Below the pieces are notes generated by a model. The model did not search any database. It saw only the letters and a list, made by a program, of their open reading frames with translations, and was not told the origin of the DNA. A stretch of DNA of 64,000 bases from Oscillospiraceae bacterium. GTDB taxonomy: Bacteria; Bacillota; Clostridia; Oscillospirales; Ruminococcaceae. How positions within the stretch are numbered: position 1 is the stretch's first letter; every line of letters starts with the position of its first letter. Location of the stretch: contig JAAVIC010000003.1 of NCBI GenBank assembly GCA_014799385.1, positions 33,701 through 97,700 of the forward strand, written 5' to 3'. This document shows, in pieces, positions 1 through 9,342 of the stretch. The position numbers were made by a program, and so were the translations under genes.

Positions 1-2586
1 CCTAACGCGGGGCAGCCGTCATATAACAATGCACCGAATAATCAAAATATCAGAAGTGCCGAGCCGTCCGCGCCGACAAACCCGAACGTTATCGGGAATA
101 CACCGTATAATCAGCTTGGCGGCAAGGGGCAGTTGCAGTTTTATACAGACCTCAAAAATCGTCACGCGGATAATATCGCCGCTCAATTGAACGCTGACGG
201 AATACGTTTCAGCGGTTTGCGCAAGGGCGAGGTCACAACGATTACAATTAACAAAGCGGATATTCCGCACTATGAGGCGGCGGTCGAAAAGGTCAAGCAG
301 TCATATCGGCAGAACAATGCGCCGGATCGCGGCTATCAGCAGAATGTGCCAAATCAGAACTATCAGCCGAATTTTCAGCAGTCGTATAATAATGCTCCGA
401 CAAATCCGAACGTGATCGGGAACACTCCCTATGAACAGCTTGGACAGAAAAATCAGTTGCAGTATTATACCAATTTGAAAAATCGTCACGCGGATAATGT
501 CGCAAAACAGCTTGACGAGGACGGCGTTCGGTTCAGCGGCTTGCGCAAAGGTACGGTCACAACGATCACGATCAACAAAGCGGATATTCCGAGATATGAG
601 GCGGCTCTCGCCAAAGTAAAGCAGACGTATGACAGGCTGAATAATCCATCGGCTCAGGTTCCCGAAACGGTGTTCAGAGAGCAAATGCCCAAACCAAAGC
701 TGGCAGAGCAGCCGCGCACGGATATTCCCGAAATGACCACGGACGAGCCGAGTAATTTCCGCTCTGTTCCTATCTGTACACAATCACTTATGGAGGCAAA
801 GCAGAGTGGCAATCTCGGTGCTTGGAAAGACAACGTAGCCGCGTCTAAAGCGTGTATCAAGTTCATAGAGGGCAATCTTTCCGCTGCGTATGAGGGGCGC
901 GATCTGGAGGGATTTGTCAAGCAGCTTAATGACAAATTCGGAATTGACCGCGCTATGTACACGGTCGCGGCAACAGTTCAGTTGAAAGATCACGACGGAC
1001 GGTTCACAAACGCGGTCAAGGAGAGCGCGGCACAATTCAGCTTTGATAGCGATAATATGCGCTTAAAGTTTTTGACGGAACGTCACCCCGTTATGATAAA
1101 TCATCTTTATGAACAGATGATGAAAATGGAACACGAATTGCGGCTGAACGCGCCCGAACAGAATCGGAATTTGTCGGCAGATTTTGACGGAAAGCTGCTG
1201 TATTCCTCCGAGCGCGTAAAGCTCGACGATGATTTTCGCGGCATTCCCGAAACAAAATATTATAAATCCTCCGCGAATGAGTATTTTATTCCGGAAATCG
1301 GCTGGCTCGATAACGATGCGTATGAGCGTGAGAAAAACAATTCCGATCTTACGGGCAAGGAATTTTACGCGAAAATTACGCGCGTAAACGCTAACTGCAT
1401 TGATAACACGGGATTGGTGGGGCAGATGGATATGTCGAGGGAGGAATTTGACGCTATGCTCGAAAAAACTTATGCTCCCGAAAATGCCGAGGAATTGAAA
1501 TCCTCGCTTGCCAAGCTGGACGAACGCAGAAACGCGGCGGATATTCCCGAAAAGCCTACCGAATATTACGCGGTTCGGCAGGAAAACAACAGAAAATTTT
1601 CCGTATGCTCGATCAGCGCGGATGGGCTTGTTACAACGGTCAAGACGAATATTACTTCGATCACCGAAGCGAAAAAGGCAATGCTTGAAATTTTCGAGCA
1701 GAAGAAAAGCAGCGCAAGGGTTGAGTTGGTTCACCCGCAGACGCTGGACGAGCTTTCGGCAGAGCAGTATAAGAACCGCGCACAAAACGAGCTGCCGGAT
1801 ATAATGTACCGCATAAATCTCAATTCCGATAAAAAATCCGCCGATACTCACGTTTTGCAGGAATACATCAAGAATGCCGACGATACATATTCCGTCGGAC
1901 AGGAGGTCGCAAAGGGCGATTACGAAAAGTGCAACAAGTTCCTCGCGCAGCTTTTTAACTCACCCAAGCGCGAGGCTCCCGTTCAGACGTATGAGATTTA
2001 TCAGCTCAAAAGCGGTGATGAAATGCACGATATTCGCTTTGAACCGCTTGAATCGCTTGCAAAGCGCGGCGGCAAGCCCGATTTCGCGAATTATGATAAG
2101 GTGTATGAGGGTAACGCCGCCAATCTGAGCGGCGATCTGGGCGAAAAGCTGGAGTCGCTTTATGAAAAGTTTAACCTTGACCGTCCCGAAGATTTCAAGG
2201 GTCACTCGCTTAGCGTTTCGGACGTTGTGGTTCTGGAGGACAAGGCATACTATGTTGATGATGTGGGATTTAAGCCTTTAGAGGACTTTGTTCCGCTTGA
2301 GGTCAAGCAGTCGCGCTTTTATGACGAGCTGCCGAAACGGTTGAGTGATATTGCCGAGGGCAAAATTCACCCGTTGCAGGACAATCTTTTAAAGGTCGGG
2401 AACGACGCGCTGAAACTGAATGTGCCGCCTGCCGTTATGCGTGAAGCCGTGTATAGGCTGAATAATGAGAAAACGGATAAGCTGGCAGAGTCTTATGAGA
2501 AGATGTACGAGAGGAAACACTCCGCTCCGGATCGCGAGAAGTCCGAACCTGCAGTACATAAGCCGCAGCGGAAGCCGAAATTGTAA
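1..2586 (+). CDS. Conjugative-element multidomain protein (DUF3849/YodL-like), 5'-truncated by window
   Basis: The frame is open from base 1, so the true start lies outside the window. The visible part has two near-identical 108-codon repeats (73-396 and 397 to about 645), each with a conserved block NRHADN followed by FSGLRKG and INKADIP. Next comes a region resembling DUF3849 (PVCTQSLMEAKQ-like opening, about 760-1150) and, near the C-terminus (about 1985-2300), a YodL-like domain with YEIYQLK, SLSVSDVV and YYVDDVGF. Proteins with this domain mix are large accessory proteins of clostridial integrative conjugative elements. The molecular function is unknown. It probably marks the end of such an element, with the recombinase gene just downstream on the opposite strand. 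The family assignment is from memory of motifs, not from a search. Confidence 0.75.
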   Translation, partial: PNAGQPSYNNAPNNQNIRSAEPSAPTNPNVIGNTPYNQLGGKGQLQFYTDLKNRHADNIAAQLNADGIRFSGLRKGEVTTITINKADIPHYEAAVEKVKQSYRQNNAPDRGYQQNVPNQNYQPNFQQSYNNAPTNPNVIGNTPYEQLGQKNQLQYYTNLKNRHADNVAKQLDEDGVRFSGLRKGTVTTITINKADIPRYEAALAKVKQTYDRLNNPSAQVPETVFREQMPKPKLAEQPRTDIPEMTTDEPSNFRSVPICTQSLMEAKQSGNLGAWKDNVAASKACIKFIEGNLSAAYEGRDLEGFVKQLNDKFGIDRAMYTVAATVQLKDHDGRFTNAVKESAAQFSFDSDNMRLKFLTERHPVMINHLYEQMMKMEHELRLNAPEQNRNLSADFDGKLLYSSERVKLDDDFRGIPETKYYKSSANEYFIPEIGWLDNDAYEREKNNSDLTGKEFYAKITRVNANCIDNTGLVGQMDMSREEFDAMLEKTYAPENAEELKSSLAKLDERRNAADIPEKPTEYYAVRQENNRKFSVCSISADGLVTTVKTNITSITEAKKAMLEIFEQKKSSARVELVHPQTLDELSAEQYKNRAQNELPDIMYRINLNSDKKSADTHVLQEYIKNADDTYSVGQEVAKGDYEKCNKFLAQLFNSPKREAPVQTYEIYQLKSGDEMHDIRFEPLESLAKRGGKPDFANYDKVYEGNAANLSGDLGEKLESLYEKFNLDRPEDFKGHSLSVSDVVVLEDKAYYVDDVGFKPLEDFVPLEVKQSRFYDELPKRLSDIAEGKIHPLQDNLLKVGNDALKLNVPPAVMREAVYRLNNEKTDKLAESYEKMYERKHSAPDREKSEPAVHKPQRKPKL
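73..645 (+). repeat. Two tandem 324-bp coding repeats
   Basis: In-frame repeats of 108 codons, the first from 73 and the second from 397. Both begin PTNPNVIGNTPY, include a conserved core of about 70 residues and end in a Gln/Asn/Tyr-rich linker. Bases 1-72 look like the linker of a further copy outside the window. Such repeats can expand or contract by recombination. Confidence 0.85.
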
Positions 2587-2614
2587 TTCCATGATTGGGT
2601 GTGATAAATTATTT

Positions 2615-2644
2615 ATATGCCGTACAGTTTTTTGTGCGGCATAT
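2615..2644. terminator. Hairpin between convergent genes
   Basis: An 11-bp stem (2615-2625 with 2634-2644, one G-T pair) and a T-rich loop lie between the convergent multidomain gene and recombinase gene. There is no long T tract directly after the stem, so termination is plausible but not certain. Confidence 0.5.
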
Positions 2645-2660
2645 TATATAACGCAATTCA

Positions 2661-3566
2661 TTAAATTATTATTTTATTTCTAGGGTGCTTGACTGAAAGA
2701 ATCTGTTTCTGTTTAGCCATTGAAACGTGCGTATAAATTTGCGTTGTAGCAATTGAGCTGTGACCGAGAATTTTTTGTATGTAACGAATATCTACGTCTT
2801 CCTCAAGCAAGAGTGTTGCAAACGAGTGGCGGAACATATGTGGAGTAATATGCTTTTCATATCCAATCGCTGTTGCTTGCTTGTTGATCATTACTCGAAC
2901 AGACTGCTCTGTAAGTCGTTGGTGAAGCTTATTTACGAAGAAAAATCCCGATTCGGAAATGTCATCGTAAAATGCGTCATAATAACGGTTCAGTGCTTTT
3001 AAAACGTCGGAATTTTCAATCTGAATAATGCGTTCTCTTGACCCTTTTCCAAAAATCTTTACTGTGTGGTTTGTCAAGTCAACAGATTCCGGGGTAAGAG
3101 TACAAATCTCGGAGACTCTCGCTCCGGTAGCAAACAACAACTCTAATACGGCTATATTCCTAATCGCATTTTTACGGGAAAAGTCTGTTTTGCACTGCCG
3201 GTAATCTTCATAGGCGTTAGCAAGAATCTTACCAATAATGTTCATCGGGATAACCTTTGGCAGTACCATTGGTTCACGAAACGAGGAATCAATTTTATCG
3301 AACGGGTTTGCATCAATTATTTCTTGGGTCATCAGATAGTGTGTAAACGCCTTAAGTGCTGCGATTTTACGCTTTGCAGTCTTGGGTTTAAACTGTTTAT
3401 GTAAGTAAGCTATGTAGTTGATTATAATATTCTTGCCAAATGTATTTTCTGAAAACTCTGCGAATTGCAGCAAGTCGGTTTGGTACGCCTTGGTTGTTTT
3501 TGAACTGAGAGTTCTCTGCTCCGAACAATAGCGGAGGTATGTCGATATATTATTTCTTAAGTCCAT
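2661..3566 (-). CDS. Tyrosine recombinase (XerC/D-like integrase or invertase)
   Basis: A 301-aa site-specific recombinase with an N-terminal SAM-like core-binding domain (residues 1-90) and a C-terminal catalytic domain. All catalytic residues are visible: Arg150 (ATGARVSE), Lys174 (GKGSRER), His243 and Arg246 (TPHMFRHSF), His269 (LGHSS) and the nucleophile Tyr278 (TQIYTHV). The start is set by AAAGGAG 8 bases upstream. Full length suggests an active enzyme. It sits between a conjugative-element gene and a cassette flanked by a perfect 41-bp inverted repeat, so it is either the integrase of the element or the invertase of that cassette. Proximity to the repeat, as in the Bacteroides Mpi/Tsr and Clostridioides RecV systems, makes the second role attractive, but this is inference. 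Confidence 0.93.
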   Translation of the reverse strand: MDLRNNISTYLRYCSEQRTLSSKTTKAYQTDLLQFAEFSENTFGKNIIINYIAYLHKQFKPKTAKRKIAALKAFTHYLMTQEIIDANPFDKIDSSFREPMVLPKVIPMNIIGKILANAYEDYRQCKTDFSRKNAIRNIAVLELLFATGARVSEICTLTPESVDLTNHTVKIFGKGSRERIIQIENSDVLKALNRYYDAFYDDISESGFFFVNKLHQRLTEQSVRVMINKQATAIGYEKHITPHMFRHSFATLLLEEDVDIRYIQKILGHSSIATTQIYTHVSMAKQKQILSVKHPRNKIII

Positions 3567-3645
3567 TGTGATTTCTCCTTTGATTTTGATATATTTTTAT
3601 TATAAATCCAAATGAGAATTATGTCAAATTATACAATTAGATTAG

Positions 3646-3830
3646 ATGAAATTTGTAGAAAATGCTGATTTTGATGGTGAGTGCGATCTGACGCAGAGGG
3701 CGGCGAATATGGAACAGAACGAAACAGCCACTATGAGCGTGATCTTGAGAACGATTGTGATGTAGCGGGCAATGAATCTGAAGATGAGGAACTTGACAAT
3801 GACAAAGCTGAGGATATCGGTGAAGATTAG
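3646..3830 (+). pseudogene. Degraded coding remnant, acidic
   Basis: A 39-codon frame starts at 3646 (MKFVENADFDGECD) and stops at 3763. The adjacent frame from about 3717 then continues with a strongly acidic sequence (ESEDEELDNDKAEDIGED) to a stop at 3828. The composition and frame switch suggest a decayed gene. No family is recognised. The rest of 3567-4073 shows no other gene. Confidence 0.3.
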
Positions 3831-4073
3831 GATGAGCCCGAAGATCAAGTAATGTCGGTGGGAATGTAAAAGCGAATCACCATGTCGCAATTCTAACAAT
3901 TTAATTTGGATTGCGACAAAATTGGTAATTTCCGGCGACTTTGTTTATGGTTAAAATTAACAAAGTTTTGATTGAGAATTTGACAAAAAATACAAAAATC
4001 GTGCATTTCACGCAAAATATCGACATCTTGCGCAAGGGCGTGGGTGACTGACAATTTCCAGTTGGAAAATTGG

Positions 4074-4102
4074 TTGATTTATTTGTTTAGGAATGGTATA
4101 AT
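4074..4102 (+). promoter_or_regulatory. Sigma-A promoter reading into the invertible cassette
   Basis: TTGATT (4074-4079), a 17-base spacer and TATAAT (4097-4102). Transcription would start near 4109, just upstream of the left 41-bp inverted repeat, and read into the membrane-protein/ATPase operon. The promoter is outside the repeat, so it would stay in place if the cassette inverted. Confidence 0.8.
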
Positions 4103-4128
4103 TATAAATGAATAAGTATCCAACGATG

Positions 4129-4169
4129 GATAACTGTAAATTATCATTTGTTAGAGAGGGAATTATGAA
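4129..4169 (+). repeat. Inverted repeat, left copy (41 bp)
   Basis: Identical over 41 bases to the reverse complement of 9338-9378; identity ends on both sides. It begins GATAACTGTAAATTATC, which is itself two 5-bp inverted arms (GATAA/TTATC) around a 7-bp spacer, as expected of a tyrosine recombinase core site. It ends with GAGAGGG, the ATG at 4165 and two further bases. Confidence 0.95.
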
Positions 4170-4551
4170 TTACATAGAAATTGTAGAGTTTTTTTGTCCG
4201 ATTATTTCGACATTAAGTATTGTAATTTCTTCAGTTGTTTTATGTCATCGATCTCTTTCAAAAATATCAATTTATGTATTAAATGAGAATGGCTATTTGA
4301 AATTGTATGCAGTAGCACTACACCGGAAAATGGTTCTTCGTAACTTGCAAATTAAAGTAAAACGAAAAATAGTCAATGTGGATGATATTTTTTTTAATGG
4401 TGGAGAAGAAAAGATTGACTTAGATACAGACGGTTTTAAATTAATAAAAATTATTCCATCGTCCGAAAAACTGAAAGGATATGCTTTTATAACAATTGAC
4501 ACCGAATGGGATAACAAAATCTGGAAACTTGTTAAAATAAGGAGAAGATAA
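4165..4551 (+). CDS. Small membrane-anchored protein of unknown function
   Basis: A 128-aa protein in which a hydrophobic helix (about residues 8-28) is followed by a soluble basic/beta-rich region of about 95 residues. I chose the ATG at 4165 because it has GAGAGGG 5 bases upstream, both inside the inverted repeat. The upstream in-frame ATG at 4108 lies at the predicted transcription start and has no RBS. The gene is AT-rich like the rest of the cassette. Its stop is 2 bases before the next gene, so it is co-transcribed with the STAND-like ATPase and may tether or sense for it at the membrane. No family is recognised. Confidence 0.75.
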   Translation: MNYIEIVEFFCPIISTLSIVISSVVLCHRSLSKISIYVLNENGYLKLYAVALHRKMVLRNLQIKVKRKIVNVDDIFFNGGEEKIDLDTDGFKLIKIIPSSEKLKGYAFITIDTEWDNKIWKLVKIRRR

Positions 4552-4553
4552 AT

Positions 4554-6896
4554 ATGGATTCTTTTTACAATAGGTTTGAAGAACGAAAAGTACTATGCCA
4601 AAATGATAACAATACTTTCATAAAAAAAATGTTGATATTTGGAGAAAAGGGCATGGGTAAAAGCACTCTTGTCAAAGAAATATATAACGATAAATACTGC
4701 TTTTGGTGCGATGGACTATCTAACAATTATTTCCGTTCTTTCGTACTTAACATTGTCCAAAATGGTTTTCACAATTACCTTATGGGTCAAAATAAATTTA
4801 ACTATAAAGATTTATATTTGGTAGAATTTCAAGACCGTTTGCTACAAAATAATAGTTTAGTAGACTTTTTGTTTTCAAAAAAGTTTTTCTGTGCAAAAAA
4901 TGAGGTAAGCATAGAAATGCTTGCAGTAAAATTTTTGTTGGAGCACTGTAAATGCAAGACAATTATTTTTGATAATTTTCAGAATTGTGATAATGATGAT
5001 TACGGCAGAATAATGAACATAATACAGACAATTTCCCATGATTGGGTAAATGAAACTTTTAAAATAATTTTCATCCTTTCTGAAACATCTGGTAAAATGT
5101 TTGATTTGCTGAATGCATTATGTGATAATATTCTCATGCTTTCTGGTTTGGAAAATAGATATATCAAAGCTTTGGTTACAGACTTTTTTGGGAATCCACC
5201 ATTTAATTGTGATGAAATTTCCGAGTATCTTTTTGAGAAATACAATGGAAATCCAGGATCAATTTTAAATCTATTAAAATTTAAATTTAACCAAAATAGC
5301 AGTAATTGCCTATCCAAAAACGAAATCCTTTCTAAGCTAACATCAACACAGTATACTAATCTTGACCCCACCGAAAAAAGGATAGTACTTTTTTTATCTG
5401 TTTTACCTTATCCGATAAGCACAAAAAAAATGATTCGCTTTATTAGCCAAGATAAGGATTACCCAAATCTCGATAGTCTTGAAACAATAATTGATAAAAT
5501 ACAAAATTTAAAGATTAGAGGTATTTTACAGGTAAAAGATGATATTCTTAGAATAGATAGTGCGGCAAAAGTACAATATAGCAGTATATTTAGTTCTGAT
5601 ATTATTGCTGTTTATATGATACATACACTTCTTAAAAATTTTGATAAAATATTAAGTTCGCATGAAAAATCAGATTGTCTTTATTTCATAATGTGTAGCA
5701 AAAAGATTGATTTTACGAGCAGCTTGATTAAAAAAATCTTTAGTTCTACTACAGAGACAGCTGTTACTATGGCAAATAATAGAATGTGGAATGAAAGTGT
5801 TTGCTATTTTAAGAGAATCGTTTGCTTTACAGATCTTCTAACAGAAAAAATACTTACAAGATTTTATGAATGTATCTACTATTCTGCCCAATTTGATAAC
5901 TTTAAAGATTTCATTGAAAATATTAATGATAATAATTTCTCATCTTTTGCATATTGGTATTGGAAAGGAAATATATTATATATGTTAAATTCCGAAAGTT
6001 CTATTAAGGCTTTGGACAATGCAATTTTATTTGCTACCAACAAAGGCGAAAAAATAAAAGCTCAGATTATTCGAGAAGAAGCGATGTCGGAATTACCGGC
6101 GTTATGTCACGCTACATTTTCCTATTACAACTTTCTACTTAATGAATATGAAAATGATGATTTTCCAGAGTTGGCATTATTATATAGAAATTCTTTGGTT
6201 ATTGGCGGAGATCAGACTGTAGCATTATGTAACAAAGGCATTGAAATCGCTGAAAAATACAATTTAAGGGAGGAGGCAGTTAAATTAAAACATAATCAAA
6301 ATTTTGAACTTTTTAGGATGGGAAAATATGACAATTGTCTTGAGGCTTTTGAGGAGTCTGCACAGTTTTTTCAAGGATATAGTGGTAGAAAATATGAGTC
6401 TGCGTATGGATACAATAATTTATCCCTTGTTTGTCTTTTGAGACAACAATATTCTGATGCGAAGCTATATGCGTATAGTGCTGTAATCTATGCTGACACG
6501 CCTTATTCTCAAATAGCTACACGAGTTAACTATAATTTAATCCTGAGTTTTTGTGAAAAAAACAGTTCAGAATTAGAAAAGCGTGTTAGTAAAATAGAGG
6601 AACTCTTTAATTATTATAGGATAACTGACTGTAGAATGTATAGAAAAGCCTATATGTCCATAGCAATATCCTATATAAATATAGAAAAACATGATATTGC
6701 CAAAGAATACTTAATGAAAGCAGAAAAATACCTTCAAACAGGAAGACATATTAATAGATATAGTAATCTTTGTAATAAGCTTAATATTCCCTGCAATGAA
6801 ACTGTATCAGAAGTAATTGATGAAGATAATTGTTATTATAATTTCTATTCCAATCCTAATTTTGAATTATGGCTTTTAGCTTTTGGGCACCTGTAA
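4554..6896 (+). CDS. STAND-like P-loop ATPase with C-terminal helical/TPR region
   Basis: A 780-aa protein. The N-terminal NTPase domain has a Walker A GEKGMGKST (residues 30-38), a Walker B TIIFD (136-140) and a sensor-like strand IIFILSETS (171-179). A winged-helix-like segment follows (about 280-360), then a long helical region (about 400-770) with TPR-like repeats. This is the layout of STAND NTPases, which act as regulators or as defence and cell-fate switches when a ligand binds the repeat sensor. No effector domain is obvious, so the small membrane protein encoded 2 bases upstream could be the effector or anchor. RBS AAGGAGA. Strongly AT-rich relative to the chromosome. It is on in the present orientation if the left promoter is real. 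Its biological role is not known. Confidence 0.75.
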   Translation: MDSFYNRFEERKVLCQNDNNTFIKKMLIFGEKGMGKSTLVKEIYNDKYCFWCDGLSNNYFRSFVLNIVQNGFHNYLMGQNKFNYKDLYLVEFQDRLLQNNSLVDFLFSKKFFCAKNEVSIEMLAVKFLLEHCKCKTIIFDNFQNCDNDDYGRIMNIIQTISHDWVNETFKIIFILSETSGKMFDLLNALCDNILMLSGLENRYIKALVTDFFGNPPFNCDEISEYLFEKYNGNPGSILNLLKFKFNQNSSNCLSKNEILSKLTSTQYTNLDPTEKRIVLFLSVLPYPISTKKMIRFISQDKDYPNLDSLETIIDKIQNLKIRGILQVKDDILRIDSAAKVQYSSIFSSDIIAVYMIHTLLKNFDKILSSHEKSDCLYFIMCSKKIDFTSSLIKKIFSSTTETAVTMANNRMWNESVCYFKRIVCFTDLLTEKILTRFYECIYYSAQFDNFKDFIENINDNNFSSFAYWYWKGNILYMLNSESSIKALDNAILFATNKGEKIKAQIIREEAMSELPALCHATFSYYNFLLNEYENDDFPELALLYRNSLVIGGDQTVALCNKGIEIAEKYNLREEAVKLKHNQNFELFRMGKYDNCLEAFEESAQFFQGYSGRKYESAYGYNNLSLVCLLRQQYSDAKLYAYSAVIYADTPYSQIATRVNYNLILSFCEKNSSELEKRVSKIEELFNYYRITDCRMYRKAYMSIAISYINIEKHDIAKEYLMKAEKYLQTGRHINRYSNLCNKLNIPCNETVSEVIDEDNCYYNFYSNPNFELWLLAFGHL

Positions 6897-6945
6897 TTAA
6901 TTATTCTTGCTTATTTTTATAAAAGTGATTTTCATATAAAGCTTT

Positions 6946-7935
6946 TTATAATAAATTTAGCGATTCAATATAAAGTTTTACGAAAGATTCAAAAGTAACA
7001 TTTAGAAGTTCACAGCATTTTCCAACATCTGAGGTTGTTCCAAATGCTGGATTGGTGTTTGCTTCAATGAAGAATATCCCATTATCATTTATTCTGTAAT
7101 CTACTCTTATAAAATTATTAAGGTTTAATGCCAACGCGATTTGTTCAGTAATTATCTTAACATTGTCTGTAACGGTATTGCTAAAATTCTGCTCTGCCAA
7201 ATAATATTTTCTAATATTTGAACTTTTTTCAAAAATTCCAAAAATCTCGTTGGAAAGGAATAATTGATTTTGGTAAGCTATTGATAAAGGTTGATTAAAT
7301 AATATGTTATTTGTTCCTTTTTGTCTGATTATCAAATCAGTTATCTCGTATCCTGCAATATATTCTTGAACTAAAACTTCATCAAAATCTTTTAACAAAT
7401 CTTGTGTTTTTATTTTTGCGGTTTTAAAATCTGGACAAAAACAAGAGGACGTTATCCCAATTGACGAACCTTCACAATTCGGCTTGGCAATTACAGGAAA
7501 ACGCAAATTATGTATTTGTGAAAAATCTTCTTGGGATGAAATCATAACGGAATCTGGGCATTGTATATTTTTTTGGCGCAAACACAGATTTGTAAAATAC
7601 TTGTCGCTTACAAGCAATGTGTGAAATGGATCGGAGCCTGAATATGGGACATTTAGCATTTCCAGTAGCATGGGTGTTTGTCCTCTTTTATGTTTTTCAG
7701 ATAATCCATCATTAAGGTTAATATAAACTCCTTCTGGCATTATTCTTTTTTGACTATATGATTTAATTAAATCTTCTACACCACCGAAATACTCTGCCTC
7801 ATATCCAATACTGTTAATTGTATTTATTAAATTAATCATTGACTGTTTGCTGATATGATCATTATAGGTCTTATTCCCAACAGTTAAAGAGGGAAACTTT
7901 TCTCTATAATCGCAAATAATATACAATTTCTTCAT
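6946..7935 (-). CDS. D-alanine-D-alanine-ligase-like ATP-grasp enzyme
   Basis: A 329-aa ATP-grasp protein with the Ddl fold order: an N-terminal Rossmann-like part with NLNDGL and PYSGSD (about 75-105), an ATP-binding middle domain with PVIAKPNCEGSSIGI (about 150-165) and VQEYIAGYE, and the C-terminal metal site RVDYR...FFIEANTNP. True Ddl enzymes usually end this motif with NTLPG; here it is NTNPAFG, so the acceptor may not be D-Ala. It is second in a minus-strand operon, starting 3 bases after the malQ-like stop with GGGAGA as RBS. AT-rich. It would form an amide or depsipeptide bond between an activated carboxylate and an unknown acceptor. Confidence 0.75.
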   Translation of the reverse strand: MKKLYIICDYREKFPSLTVGNKTYNDHISKQSMINLINTINSIGYEAEYFGGVEDLIKSYSQKRIMPEGVYINLNDGLSEKHKRGQTPMLLEMLNVPYSGSDPFHTLLVSDKYFTNLCLRQKNIQCPDSVMISSQEDFSQIHNLRFPVIAKPNCEGSSIGITSSCFCPDFKTAKIKTQDLLKDFDEVLVQEYIAGYEITDLIIRQKGTNNILFNQPLSIAYQNQLFLSNEIFGIFEKSSNIRKYYLAEQNFSNTVTDNVKIITEQIALALNLNNFIRVDYRINDNGIFFIEANTNPAFGTTSDVGKCCELLNVTFESFVKLYIESLNLL

Positions 7936-7938
7936 AAT

Positions 7939-9342
7939 TCACTCTCCCTGAATTAGAAAATCTATCATAGAATTTTCTAGTTGATTTATGTCTTTTAGTC
8001 TGAAGCTCCAGTTCGTATCACTTGGAGCATGTGTGTTTATAACAAAGTTATCATCTAGTTTTAAGATGTCTTGTATAGTGAAAAAAACGATTTTAGCCTT
8101 ACTTTTTAACAAGCTATTAATAATGCTTTTATATATATTACTGGACTTTTTTATATTTAAATTATGATATAGCTTTGAAATCTCACTTTGACTTAAAGAA
8201 TTTAAAAAACCAATTAAAGTATGTGTATCATGTGTTCCAGTATATGCAACGCATTTTTCTGTAAAATTCTTCGGTAAATCAAGTGCTGGATTCTTAAGGC
8301 AATATTGAAATACTCTCATATTGTAAAATCCTGTTTCATTGATAAGACATTGCACCTCTGGAGTAATGATTCCTAAATCCTCTCCGACAACAATCTTATT
8401 GGTAGTATATTCTTTCACGGCATTAAATAAAGAAGCTCCTGGACCTTTCTCATAATGACCAATTAATCCATCTCTTGTTTTGGGAACAACCCAATAACTT
8501 TCATATCCTCTAAAATGATCCAATCTAATTCCATCAAACAACATGGAATAAAAAGAAAATTTAGTTTTAAAAAAATTAAAATCATCATTTTCAATATTTT
8601 CCCAATTATATACAGGATGCCCCCAACACTGCCCAATTGATGAAAATTCATCAGGTTTTGCGCCAGATAAATATATTGGATTACCTTGTAAATCAAGTTG
8701 ATAGTATGATTGATTAAAATATACCTCGCTACTACAAAGTGAAGAATAAAATGGTAAATCTCCCATGATCATTATATTCTTTTTATTTGCGTATTTTTTA
8801 AGTGAGATCCATTGAGAATAGGCTTCATATTGAAGGAACTCCCAGAATTTTTCAAGTATATCACTAGATTTGAAATTTACCCATTTTATCCAGGAATTGG
8901 TTTTATTTACATGACATAAAGATTGGTATTTACAAAAATCCTTAACACCAGAATTTTGAGATATAAAAAAATCTAATTTATTAAAATCTTTAAATCGAAG
9001 AAATGCCGAATATAATAATTGAATTCTAGAGGAATATAACTTCTTGTAATTACATCTGCCATTGTTCAATGTAATTTGCTCTTGTAACTCCTTGTGTGAA
9101 ATAAGATTTTTGAAATATAATTCTTCTAAATCAATATAAAAAGGATTAATGGAAAAAAGGGATGAGGAATTATATGGGGAATTGAACTCATCAGAAATAC
9201 ATAAGGGAAGAATTTGCCACCACGAAAAGCCAGCTTCTGATAAAATGTCAACAAATTTTCTTGCTTCCAGTCCAAATGAACCTATTGAGTATTTGTTATC
9301 TAATGAAAAAATAGGCATTAAAATTCCATAATCTGGTTTCAT
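7939..9342 (-). CDS. malQ: 4-alpha-glucanotransferase-like protein (GH77)
   Basis: A 467-aa GH77 amylomaltase. Recognisable blocks are SPYNSSSLFSINPFYID (substrate/glucan loop), GDLPFY, GAKPDEFSSIGQCWGHPVYNW, the nucleophile Asp in RLDHFRG, the acid/base Glu in GEDLG and the third acidic motif GTHDTHT. The usual C-terminal RMNTPG block is replaced by VINTHAPSDTNW, so this is a divergent member. The enzyme family transfers alpha-1,4-glucan segments between acceptors. The RBS and start codon lie inside the right inverted repeat and are identical to those of the small membrane protein at 4165. Upstream, reading toward the gene, I see no good promoter, so it may be silent in this orientation. Confidence 0.85.
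   Translation of the reverse strand: MKPDYGILMPIFSLDNKYSIGSFGLEARKFVDILSEAGFSWWQILPLCISDEFNSPYNSSSLFSINPFYIDLEELYFKNLISHKELQEQITLNNGRCNYKKLYSSRIQLLYSAFLRFKDFNKLDFFISQNSGVKDFCKYQSLCHVNKTNSWIKWVNFKSSDILEKFWEFLQYEAYSQWISLKKYANKKNIMIMGDLPFYSSLCSSEVYFNQSYYQLDLQGNPIYLSGAKPDEFSSIGQCWGHPVYNWENIENDDFNFFKTKFSFYSMLFDGIRLDHFRGYESYWVVPKTRDGLIGHYEKGPGASLFNAVKEYTTNKIVVGEDLGIITPEVQCLINETGFYNMRVFQYCLKNPALDLPKNFTEKCVAYTGTHDTHTLIGFLNSLSQSEISKLYHNLNIKKSSNIYKSIINSLLKSKAKIVFFTIQDILKLDDNFVINTHAPSDTNWSFRLKDINQLENSMIDFLIQGE

Noticed and set aside
4108-4164. Upstream ATG for the small membrane protein of the cassette
   Set aside because: It coincides with the predicted transcription start and lacks an RBS; the ATG at 4165 has GAGAGGG and is shared with the opposite repeat copy.
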